A stretch of 8,400 nt of DNA from Bacillota bacterium (lineage in GTDB: Bacteria; Bacillota; Sulfobacillia; JAJZYS01; JAJYTV01): assembly GCA_021810725.1 (NCBI GenBank), contig JAJZIE010000055.1, positions 4,097 through 12,496 of the forward strand, in the 5' to 3' direction. This document shows, piece by piece, positions 1 to 5,568 of the stretch; position 1 is the stretch's first letter; every line of letters starts with the position of its first letter. Made by a program: the position numbers and the translations under genes. Under the pieces are notes generated by a model. The model searched no databases and was not told where the DNA came from. It saw only the letters and a list, made by a program, of their open reading frames with translations.

Positions 1-250
1 GGCTGCCGATCTCCATGCCTTCCTGCCGCAGCATGCGCGCGAGATCGGGGTGCTTCTCCGCCCACTGTCCGCCCAGGAAGAAGGTGGCGTGCGCGCCTTG
101 CGCCTTGAGAGCCGCCACGATCGGCTGCACATATTCGCTGCCCCACACGACGTTGACAGTCAATGCGATGACGGGACGTGTCGTCGGCACTTCCCGCAGT
201 TCCGGAAGACGTGCCGCCTGAAGCCAGAGGTGCGCGAGCAGCGCCAGCAT
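1..250 (-). CDS. ylxY: YlxY-type polysaccharide deacetylase homologue (NodB-like fold), N-terminal part only
   Basis: Only the first 83 codons are inside the window; the gene runs off the left edge. The ATG at 250 is preceded by GGGAGGG with a 7-nt spacer, which decides the start. After a short, weakly hydrophobic N-terminus (MLALLAHLWLQAARLP) the protein enters the first NodB strand: VIALTVNVVWGSEYVQPIV (about residues 27-45), then GAHATFFLGGQWAEKHPDL and GMEIGS, which match the usual KATFFVxGxxxxxxPxL and GxEIGxH segments of polysaccharide deacetylases. The motif-1 TFDDG, holding the catalytic base and a metal-binding Asp, reads TVNVVWG here, so both acids are absent. From memory, sporulation-associated YlxY proteins carry a similar substitution and are encoded just after pnp in Bacillus, which fits this position. 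It is probably exported or membrane-anchored and may be catalytically inactive. The other motifs lie outside the window. Confidence 0.82.
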   Translation of the reverse strand, partial: MLALLAHLWLQAARLPELREVPTTRPVIALTVNVVWGSEYVQPIVAALKAQGAHATFFLGGQWAEKHPDLARMLRQEGMEIGS

Positions 251-300
251 CGTCCATCCCTCCCGGCGTAGCTTGCCCAATGGCGTGCGCCGCAAGGGAA

Positions 301-330
301 AAGCCGCCGTCCCCGCAAGGACGGCGGCTT
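301..330 (-). terminator. Rho-independent terminator-like hairpin after the membrane protein gene
   Basis: A perfect 12-bp inverted repeat (AAGCCGCCGTCC paired with GGACGGCGGCTT) encloses a 6-nt loop. It begins 15 nt beyond the stop codon of the membrane protein gene. On the minus strand the stem runs into TTTTCCCTT, a short T-tract; on the plus strand no T-run follows. It probably ends the rpsO-pnp-membrane protein unit, leaving about 50 nt before the ylxY-like start. I see no convincing -35/-10 pair in that 50-nt space. Confidence 0.82.
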
Positions 331-345
331 CCGGGACGCCTCGGA

Positions 346-1029
346 TCACGCGCTGCGCGAGACCTCCTGGCGGCGCGGCACCTCGTTGCTGCCGGCGACA
401 CCAAAGTACAGCAGAAGCATGCCGATGATCTGTCCGGGGAAGAAGAGCAGGCCGGATCCGAGGCCCGCGCTCGTGTCGGCGACGACAAAGACGAGGCCGC
501 CCAGTGCGATCAGGAGGTTGTAGGATTGCCGCGAGCGCCACCAGGAGTAGAGCGCGCCAAGGATCAGCGCCGCTCCTCCCAGGGTGCCGAGCACGATGTA
601 GGCCGTCACCACGATGGCCGACGGCGCCACGTTCGAGACCCTGGCGGACGCCTGAAGAACGTTCGAGAGGTAGCCCGCGTGAAGCGGCGTCGCGATGGCG
701 CCTGCAAGACCCACCAGCGCGAACAGCCAGATGGCCCCAAGAAACCAGTGGCCGAAGCGGCGCCAGATCAGGTAGATCGTTCCCGCGCCCATGAACCCGG
801 GAACGGCGGCCGAGAGCACGATGTAGCTGCGGTAGTCCCACCCGGCGAAGCCGCCTTGCGCGAAGCCGATCAGCTGCGTCAACGCGGCCAGTGTGGCGAG
901 CGCGAACGACACCGTCCACCAAAGCGCGTACGGCCGATGCTTCGCCAGGTACTTGCGGCCGAGCTGGCTGGCCAGGATTGCACCCACGACCACCGTCGCA
1001 ATCGCCGCAACCCACAGAAACGCTGTCAT
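346..1029 (-). CDS. Seven-helix integral membrane protein of unknown function
   Basis: I do not recognise a family. The 227-residue product has seven hydrophobic segments at about residues 4-23, 36-57, 69-89, 95-114, 138-161, 171-190 and 194-213. Basic residues cluster in alternate loops (GRKYLAKHRP at 24-33, WRRFGH at 89-94, WWRSRQ at 163-168, and the PRRQEVSR tail), while the other loops are nearly free of them. The positive-inside rule therefore predicts N-out/C-in. There is no signal peptide, no soluble domain, and no Lys in the last helix, so it is not a rhodopsin. Conserved-looking features are GWDYRSY before helix 3 and a helix-6 Asp (VVADTS, residue 185). The ATG at 1029 has GAGGGAGGGAG upstream, and the gene lies 25 bp after pnp with a terminator 15 nt past its stop, so it is probably co-transcribed with pnp. 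A transporter or sensor role cannot be told from sequence. Confidence 0.85.
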   Translation of the reverse strand: MTAFLWVAAIATVVVGAILASQLGRKYLAKHRPYALWWTVSFALATLAALTQLIGFAQGGFAGWDYRSYIVLSAAVPGFMGAGTIYLIWRRFGHWFLGAIWLFALVGLAGAIATPLHAGYLSNVLQASARVSNVAPSAIVVTAYIVLGTLGGAALILGALYSWWRSRQSYNLLIALGGLVFVVADTSAGLGSGLLFFPGQIIGMLLLYFGVAGSNEVPRRQEVSRSA

Positions 1030-1054
1030 CCGTCTCCCTCCCTCGGTTGGCGGC

Positions 1055-3151
1055 TCAGCGCGTCAGAAGCGCCTTGTGCGACAGGTTGAGCCGCCCCATG
1101 TGGTCGATCTCGACGACCTTGACGTCGAGTTCGTCACCGACCTGCACCACATCCTCCACCTTGCCGACGCGGTCCAGGGCCAGCTGGGAGATGTGCACGA
1201 GACCCTCCTTGCCCGGCAGGATCTCGACAAAGGCGCCGAAGTTCATCAGGCGCGTCACGCGGCCGTGGTAGACTTCGCCCACCTCCGGCTCCTTGACGAT
1301 CGCCTGGATGCGGTTGATGGCCTGCTGGGCCATGTCGGCGTTGACGGCCGCGATGTAGATCGTGCCGTCGTCGTGGATGTCGATCTCCACCTTCTTCTGG
1401 CCGATCTTCGTCTCGTCGATGATCTTGTTGATCATCTTGCCGCCTGGTCCGATCACTTCGCGGATCTTGTCCGGGTTGATGTGCAGCACCGTGATGCGCG
1501 GCGCGTGCGGCGACATCTCCGTGCGCGGCTCCTTGATCACCTCGAGCATCTTGCCGAGGATGAAGAGGCGGCCCTTGCGCGCCTGCTCGAGGGCCCGCTC
1601 GAGGATGGCCCAGTCAAGGCCGGCGATCTTGATGTCCATCTGGATGGCGTTGATGCCGTCGGCCGTGCCCGCAACCTTGAAGTCCATGTCGCCGAGCTCG
1701 TCCTCGAGCCCCTGGATGTCCGTCAGAACCGCGACCTCGTCGCCTTCCTTGACGAGTCCCATCGCGACGCCCGCGACCGGGGCCTCGATCGGCACGCCCG
1801 CGTCCATCAGGGAGAGGGTCGAGCCGCAGACGGAGGCCATCGAGGTGGAGCCGTTCGACTCGAGCACCTCGGAGACGAGGCGGATCGTATAGGGGAACTG
1901 CTCCTCCGGCGGGATCATGGGCAGAAGCGAGCGCTCCGCCAGTGCGCCGTGGCCGATGGAACGGCGGCTTGGCGCGCGCAGCGGCCTCGTCTCGCCCGTG
2001 GAGAACGGCGGGAAGTTGTAATGGTGGATGTAGCGCTTGGACTCGTCCGACCCGATGTCATCGAGGCGCTGCATGTCCGAGATGGCGCCCAGCGTGCAGG
2101 TCGTCATAACCTGCGTCTGGCCGCGGGTGAACAGGCCCGAGCCGTGCGTGCGCGGCAGCACCGAGACCTCGACCGAGATCGGCCGGATCTCATCGAGCTT
2201 GCGCCCGTCGGCGCGCACGCCCTCGCGCAGGATGAGCCGCCGCATGACGGCCTTGCGCGCCGCCTTGAGGGCGTCCTGCACCTCGAGGCCACGTTCCGGG
2301 AAGCGCTCGGCCATGGCGGCCGTCACTTCCGACTCCAGCACGGCCGTGTCCGCCTCGCGCTGAAGCTTGTCCGCGTTGCGCATGGCACCTTCGAGCCGGC
2401 CGGCCAGTACCTCCTCGACCGCGGCGCGGATTTCCGTCGAGGGCGGCACGATCGGGAAGTCCCCCTTCTCGCGTCCCGCCTTCTCGCGCAGTTCCTCCTG
2501 CAAGCCGATCACAATCTGGTTCTGCTCGAAGCCGAAGCGGATCGCCTGCAGGACTTCCTGCTCGGTGACCCGATGCGCGCCCGCCTCGATCATCACGACG
2601 GCGTCCTGCTTGCTCGCGACGGCCAGATGCATGCGGCTCTGGTCGTCCTCGTCCAGGGTCGGATTGAGCACGTACTCGCCGTTCAAGAACCCGACGATGG
2701 CGCCGGAAACCGGGCCGTCGAACGGAATGTCGGAGATGTGCAGGGCGGCCGACGCCCCGATCATGCCGGCGATCTCAACCGGGCAGTCGTGCTCGACCGA
2801 CATCACTGTGATGATCACCTGGACGTCGTTGTGGAAGCCCTTGGGGAAGAGCGGACGCAGGGCGCGGTCGGTAAGGCGCGCCGAGAGGATGCCCTTCTCG
2901 CTCGAACGTCCCTCGCGCTTAATGTAGCCGCCCGGGATGCGCCCGACCGCGTAGAGCCGCTCCTCGTAGTCGATGGTCAGGGGGAAGAAGTCGATCCCCT
3001 CGCGCGGCGCCCTCGACGCCACGGCCGTCGCCAGAACGACCGTGTCGCCGTAGCTCACCAGCACCGCCCCGTTCGCCTGCTTGGCGAGCCGGCCCGTTTC
3101 CAGCACGAGCCTCCGCCCACCCCAATCTTTCTCGACGCGCACTACCGCCAA
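1055..3151 (-). CDS. pnp: Polyribonucleotide nucleotidyltransferase (PNPase)
   Basis: PNPase degrades RNA 3' to 5' by phosphorolysis, releasing nucleoside diphosphates, as a cytoplasmic ring-shaped trimer often linked to the RNA degradosome. The 698-residue protein has the normal length and full domain order: RNase PH core 1 (about 10-145, with GRSSEKGILSARLTDRALRP), the helical linker (about 240-305), RNase PH core 2 (about 320-535, with FTRGQTQVMTTCTLG, HHYNFPPFSTGE and GSTSMASVCGSTLSLMDAG), a KH domain with the GPGG loop at 568-571, and an S1 domain at about 624-694. The acidic cluster LEDELGDMDF (Asp484, Asp488, Asp490) matches the metal-binding aspartates of the E. coli enzyme, so it should be active. 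The start is TTG at 3151: AGGAGG sits 8 nt upstream, while the next candidate, GTG at codon 4, is too far from it. It lies 75 bp after rpsO, separated by a strong hairpin. Confidence 0.98.
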   Translation of the reverse strand: MAVVRVEKDWGGRRLVLETGRLAKQANGAVLVSYGDTVVLATAVASRAPREGIDFFPLTIDYEERLYAVGRIPGGYIKREGRSSEKGILSARLTDRALRPLFPKGFHNDVQVIITVMSVEHDCPVEIAGMIGASAALHISDIPFDGPVSGAIVGFLNGEYVLNPTLDEDDQSRMHLAVASKQDAVVMIEAGAHRVTEQEVLQAIRFGFEQNQIVIGLQEELREKAGREKGDFPIVPPSTEIRAAVEEVLAGRLEGAMRNADKLQREADTAVLESEVTAAMAERFPERGLEVQDALKAARKAVMRRLILREGVRADGRKLDEIRPISVEVSVLPRTHGSGLFTRGQTQVMTTCTLGAISDMQRLDDIGSDESKRYIHHYNFPPFSTGETRPLRAPSRRSIGHGALAERSLLPMIPPEEQFPYTIRLVSEVLESNGSTSMASVCGSTLSLMDAGVPIEAPVAGVAMGLVKEGDEVAVLTDIQGLEDELGDMDFKVAGTADGINAIQMDIKIAGLDWAILERALEQARKGRLFILGKMLEVIKEPRTEMSPHAPRITVLHINPDKIREVIGPGGKMINKIIDETKIGQKKVEIDIHDDGTIYIAAVNADMAQQAINRIQAIVKEPEVGEVYHGRVTRLMNFGAFVEILPGKEGLVHISQLALDRVGKVEDVVQVGDELDVKVVEIDHMGRLNLSHKALLTR

Positions 3152-3159
3152 GGCAGCGC

Positions 3160-3165
3160 CCTCCT
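3160..3165 (-). promoter_or_regulatory. Ribosome binding site that decides the TTG start of pnp
   Basis: AGGAGG within GGAAAAGGAGGG lies 8 nt before the TTG at 3151. No ATG or GTG in the pnp frame lies at a usable distance. An ATG at 3188 is out of frame and has no such site. Confidence 0.85.
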
Positions 3166-3194
3166 TTTCCCGTCAACGCGGTTCCCATGGCAAA

Positions 3195-3220
3195 GAGGGA
3201 GCGGGCTTGCCCGCTCCCTC
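3195..3220 (-). terminator. Strong hairpin between rpsO and pnp (terminator or attenuator/processing site)
   Basis: An 11-bp perfect stem (GAGGGAGCGGG paired with CCCGCTCCCTC) closes a 4-nt CAAG loop six nt after the rpsO stop codon. Only TTTG follows on the minus strand, so termination may be partial, allowing read-through into pnp. In E. coli a comparable rpsO-pnp intergenic region contains a leaky terminator and an RNase III site. The equivalent role here is inference. The hairpin could equally protect the 3' end of rpsO mRNA. Confidence 0.75.
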
Positions 3221-3226
3221 GCTCGC

Positions 3227-3496
3227 TCAGTGACGGAGTCCCAGCTGCTCGGCGATCGCCCGGTAGCGGTCGGGCGCGTTGGCACGCAGGTAGTTGAGCA
3301 GTGCCCGGCGCCGACCGACCATCTTCAGGAGTCCTCGCCGCGAATGGAAATCCTTCTTGTGCTGGCGCAGGTGATCGGTGAGGTACGTGATGCGCTCGGT
3401 GAGTAGGGCGATCTGCACCTCGGGCGACCCCGTGTCACCCTCGTGCCTGCCGTACTTCGCCATGATTCCCTGCTTCTTCTCACTCTCGAGAGCCAA
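3227..3496 (-). CDS. rpsO: Small ribosomal subunit protein uS15
   Basis: S15 is a primary 16S rRNA-binding protein of the 30S platform that nucleates S6/S18 assembly and contributes to a bridge with the 50S subunit. The product is exactly the family's usual 89 residues and matches it from end to end: KYGRHEGDTGSPEVQIALLT at residues 14-33, the HLRQHKKDFHSRRGLL segment at 42-57 that contacts the rRNA three-way junction, then VGRRRALLNYLR and a final LGLRH. The start is TTG at 3496, set by AGGAGG with a 7-nt spacer. The in-frame ATG at codon 12 would remove the first helix, so it is rejected. A structured 63-nt leader precedes it and a hairpin follows 6 nt after its stop. S15 represses its own mRNA in several bacteria, and the leader here leaves room for similar control. 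Confidence 0.98.
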   Translation of the reverse strand: MALESEKKQGIMAKYGRHEGDTGSPEVQIALLTERITYLTDHLRQHKKDFHSRRGLLKMVGRRRALLNYLRANAPDRYRAIAEQLGLRH

Positions 3497-3559
3497 TATG
3501 GATCCTCCTACGTGCCCGCCGCGCAGCCCTTGCCGCGCAGGGGTGCAAATTGAAGAGGC
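3497..3559 (-). promoter_or_regulatory. rpsO 5' leader with potential Shine-Dalgarno sequestering fold
   Basis: The 63 nt between the small ORF's stop and the rpsO TTG hold complementary elements. CCTCTT (minus strand, 3558-3553) can pair with the full AGGAGG ribosome binding site (3509-3504), with one G-U. Between them CTGCGC (3540-3535) can pair with GCGCGG (3524-3519) around a 10-nt loop, with adjacent CCC/GGG able to extend the stem across a bulge. The same region contains a 9-bp direct repeat, CTGCGCGGC, at 3540-3532 and 3526-3518. No clear -35/-10 pair is visible, so rpsO may be read from the upstream operon. I infer a translational control leader, possibly for S15 autoregulation. Folding was done by eye only. 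Confidence 0.45.
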
Positions 3560-3784
3560 CTAGTGCAGTTCGGCCCGCGGCCGATCCGGCTCCCAGATGG
3601 CGTACAGCGCCTCGACAAAGGCCTGCTCCCTTGCGTCCTGCGCCCCCGTCTCGCGATAGAGCGCTTCGAGGCGTCGCCTGAGGAGTCGAAACTCCCGGGA
3701 GAGCACGATCGAGGTGAACCGCTGCAACAGTTCCTCTGGTCCGTAATCGTCCAGAGCCGAGGCACCTCCTCTTATCCCGGCCAT
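3560..3784 (-). CDS. Small hypothetical protein between ribF and rpsO
   Basis: I do not recognise this protein. The frame encodes a compositionally natural, helix-rich peptide: LDDYGPEELLQRFTSIVLS, then REFRLLRRRLEALYRE and EQAFVEALYAIWEPDRP, ending in AELH. Charged and hydrophobic residues alternate as in an amphipathic or coiled-coil helix, unlike the Arg/Ser/Pro-rich shadow frames. There is no signal peptide or membrane segment. The start is uncertain. ATG at 3784 (74 residues, overlapping the ribF end by 13 bp) or ATG at 3799 lack a good ribosome site. A perfect AGGAGG lies at 3770-3765, just after the ribF stop, and points to a CTG at 3754 with a 10-nt spacer, giving a 64-residue protein that begins LDDYGPEE. 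Its place between ribF and rpsO suggests co-expression with them, nothing more specific. Confidence 0.6.
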   Translation of the reverse strand: MAGIRGGASALDDYGPEELLQRFTSIVLSREFRLLRRRLEALYRETGAQDAREQAFVEALYAIWEPDRPRAELH

Positions 3785-4707
3785 CCTAGCATATCCCATC
3801 CGGCAGTCGCAACGCCAAGCATTTCCTCAGCTGCCTCCACATCGCGCGCGATCTGCGCCCGGAGGGAGTCGGGTCCATCGAAGCGCATCTGGCCGCGCAG
3901 GCGATGGGTGAAGGCCACCTCGATCTCCTGGCCGTAGAGATCGCCCTGGTAGTGGAGGATGTGCACCTCGAGCAGACTCTCTCCTTCGTCGAATGTCGGC
4001 CTGGGGCCAAGATTGCAGACACCCGGCCGGACTTCGGCGCCGATCCGGCACTGCACGGCGTAGACGCCTTCCGCCGGCAAGGCGACCCCTGAGGGTGTCG
4101 CGACGTTGGCGGTCGGAAAGCCGATTGTCCTGCCGCGGCCACGGCCGCTCTGGACGGTGCCGATCACCACGTGCGGCCGGCCGAGCAGGACGGCCGCCAT
4201 CGCCACGTCCCCATCGCCCAGGCAGCGCCGGACGCGGCTCGAGGACACGACGGTCCCGTCGTAGAGCGTGGGCGCAACCACCTCGAGGGGCACGCCCGAC
4301 TCTAAGAGGGCAACCTCGAGCTGGTCCACGTTGCCGTCGGCACCGCGTCCGTAGGTGAAGTTGAACCCGACGACCACATGGCGCGGCCGGATCCGACCCA
4401 GGATCACCTCGCGCACGAAGGTCTCGGGCTCCATCTCCGCCATCCGCCGATCGAACGGCAGGCGCAGGAGGCGCTCGACTCCCGCCGCGCGCAGCAACCG
4501 CCCGCGCAGCGGCATCGGCGTGAGCAGCGGCTGCGGATGACCGAGGACCGCCAGGGGATGCGGGTCCGGCACGAGGACGGCGGTCTGCAGGCCCGCAAGG
4601 CGCAGGCGGTCGACGACAGCCCTGTGGCCCAGGTGCACCCCGTCGAAATTGCCGATGGCGAGCGCGCCGCCAAGAGGGGCCGCAAGCTCCGTGACGTCAT
4701 GCCACAA
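3772..4707 (-). CDS. ribF: Bifunctional riboflavin kinase / FMN adenylyltransferase (FAD synthetase)
   Basis: RibF phosphorylates riboflavin to FMN and adenylylates FMN to FAD in the cytoplasm. The 311-residue protein has the usual length and both domains. The N-terminal nucleotidyltransferase domain (about 1-180) has AIGNFDGVHLGH with the HxGH signature at 25-28, DPHPLAVL at 48-55, VVGFNFTYGRG at 112-122 and VSSSRVRRCL at 154-163. The C-terminal flavokinase domain (about 181-300) has GTVQSGRGRGRTIGFPTANV at 183-202, with the PTAN nucleotide/metal motif, then EGVYAV, CNLGPRPTF and the LEVHILHY strand carrying the catalytic Glu (247). The start is TTG at 4707: TGGAGG inside the last truB codons lies about 11 nt upstream. 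The gene begins 6 bp after truB, consistent with translational coupling. No FMN riboswitch is visible. Confidence 0.97.
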   Translation of the reverse strand: MWHDVTELAAPLGGALAIGNFDGVHLGHRAVVDRLRLAGLQTAVLVPDPHPLAVLGHPQPLLTPMPLRGRLLRAAGVERLLRLPFDRRMAEMEPETFVREVILGRIRPRHVVVGFNFTYGRGADGNVDQLEVALLESGVPLEVVAPTLYDGTVVSSSRVRRCLGDGDVAMAAVLLGRPHVVIGTVQSGRGRGRTIGFPTANVATPSGVALPAEGVYAVQCRIGAEVRPGVCNLGPRPTFDEGESLLEVHILHYQGDLYGQEIEVAFTHRLRGQMRFDGPDSLRAQIARDVEAAEEMLGVATAGWDMLGWPG

Positions 4708-4713
4708 TCGCGA

Positions 4714-5568
4714 TCAGTCCTCCAGACCGAGCACCGTCTCGGGATGATAGACCCCCTGGCGAGCCACGGCGACGGCGATCAGCCGACCACCGAGATAGGC
4801 CGCGACGCGCCCCTCGCGGTCGCCCGCCCCGGGCAATCGTTGGCCGAGCACGAGCCTTCGGCCCTCCGCCTCCGCGAAATCGACGCGTGGCAGCCCGTCC
4901 AGCAGCAGGTCGGGCGGCAGGAGCTCGGGTTGCTCCTCGAGCGTCCGGGCGCGTTCCAGAAGGAATGGGCCGCTGGCCGTGCGCAACAGGAAGGCGAGCG
5001 CGCCGGGTACGCCGAGCCGGGCACCCAGGTCGCGGGCGAGTGCGCGCACGTAGTAGCCGGCCGAGACCTTGAGGCGCAGGCGCAGGCGCAGTGTCGGACC
5101 AGGGCGAAGGTCCAGAATCTCCGCCACATGCAGCTGCGCGGGCCGCATCGGCAGCTCGAGCGGCCTGCCCGCGCGTGCGGCGCGGTAGGCGCGCTCTCCA
5201 CCGACCTGGCGGGCCGAGAATGCGGGTGGCGCCTGCAGGGTCTCGCGCCGGAGGTGCGTCAGGGCAGCTGCGACGTCAGCCTCGCCCAGGTGCGCCGCAT
5301 CGGCCTTCTGTTCCACAGCGGTGCCGAAGTCGTCGCTCGGCGTGCCGACGCCGAGCCATACCTCCGCCAGATACTCCTTGTCCTGGCCGCCTGCGTAGCG
5401 CAGCAGCCGCGTCGTGCGCCCGGCGGCCACGACGAGCAGGCCCGCAGCCAGCGGGTCCAAGGTGCCAAGGTGGCCGCAGGGCAGTCCGACGCGCCTGCGC
5501 AGGGTCGCGACGACATCGTGGGAAGAGCAGCCGGGAGGCTTTACGATCAGCGCGACGCCACCGGTCAT
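4714..5568 (-). CDS. truB: tRNA pseudouridine(55) synthase
   Basis: TruB isomerises U55 to pseudouridine in the T-loop of tRNAs and also has tRNA-folding chaperone activity. The 284-residue protein begins LIVKPPGCSSHDVV and has the catalytic segment GHLGTLDPLAAGLLVV, with the nucleophile Asp38. It continues with KEYLAEVWLGVGTPSDDFG at 64-82, QAPPAFSARQVGGERAYRAA at 112-131 and VSAGYYVRALARDLG at 168-182. A C-terminal PUA-like segment (about 235-278) follows. The usual GHTGTLDP has Leu in place of the first Thr (position 34), which does not touch the catalytic Asp. The ATG overlaps the nrnA stop as ATGA with only a weak ribosome site, so translation is probably coupled to nrnA. A run of three GGCGCA units at 5073-5090 encodes the LRLRLRLK strand. 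Confidence 0.97.
   Translation of the reverse strand: MTGGVALIVKPPGCSSHDVVATLRRRVGLPCGHLGTLDPLAAGLLVVAAGRTTRLLRYAGGQDKEYLAEVWLGVGTPSDDFGTAVEQKADAAHLGEADVAAALTHLRRETLQAPPAFSARQVGGERAYRAARAGRPLELPMRPAQLHVAEILDLRPGPTLRLRLRLKVSAGYYVRALARDLGARLGVPGALAFLLRTASGPFLLERARTLEEQPELLPPDLLLDGLPRVDFAEAEGRRLVLGQRLPGAGDREGRVAAYLGGRLIAVAVARQGVYHPETVLGLED

Noticed and set aside
346..1029. A microbial rhodopsin reading for the seven-helix protein
   Set aside because: There is no Lys in helix 7 for retinal attachment and none of the rhodopsin helix-3 signature is visible.
178..1089. A plus-strand 303-codon frame opposite the membrane protein gene
   Set aside because: It is a charged, repetitive-looking shadow that passes through the terminator hairpin, while the minus strand encodes seven clean hydrophobic helices with a good ribosome site.
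2919..3188. An ATG at 3188 starting an 89-codon minus-strand frame overlapping the start of pnp
   Set aside because: It has no ribosome site, its Gly/Arg-rich translation is an out-of-frame copy of pnp, and the AGGAGG at 3165-3160 clearly serves the TTG of pnp.
893..3406. A plus-strand open frame of 837 codons opposite the membrane protein gene, pnp and part of rpsO
   Set aside because: The translation is a His/Asp/Arg/Leu-rich shadow of GC-rich third positions and crosses two gene junctions. Pnp and S15 on the minus strand are unmistakable.
3508..3765. A minus-strand 85-codon frame starting with a GTG adjacent to the AGGAGG after ribF
   Set aside because: The GTG overlaps the Shine-Dalgarno itself and the product is Ser/Arg/Pro-rich with many Cys, a typical shadow of the 3560-3784 frame.
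5073..5090. Three tandem GGCGCA hexamers
   Set aside because: They lie inside truB and encode an alternating Leu-Arg beta strand; this is simple codon repetition rather than a separate element.
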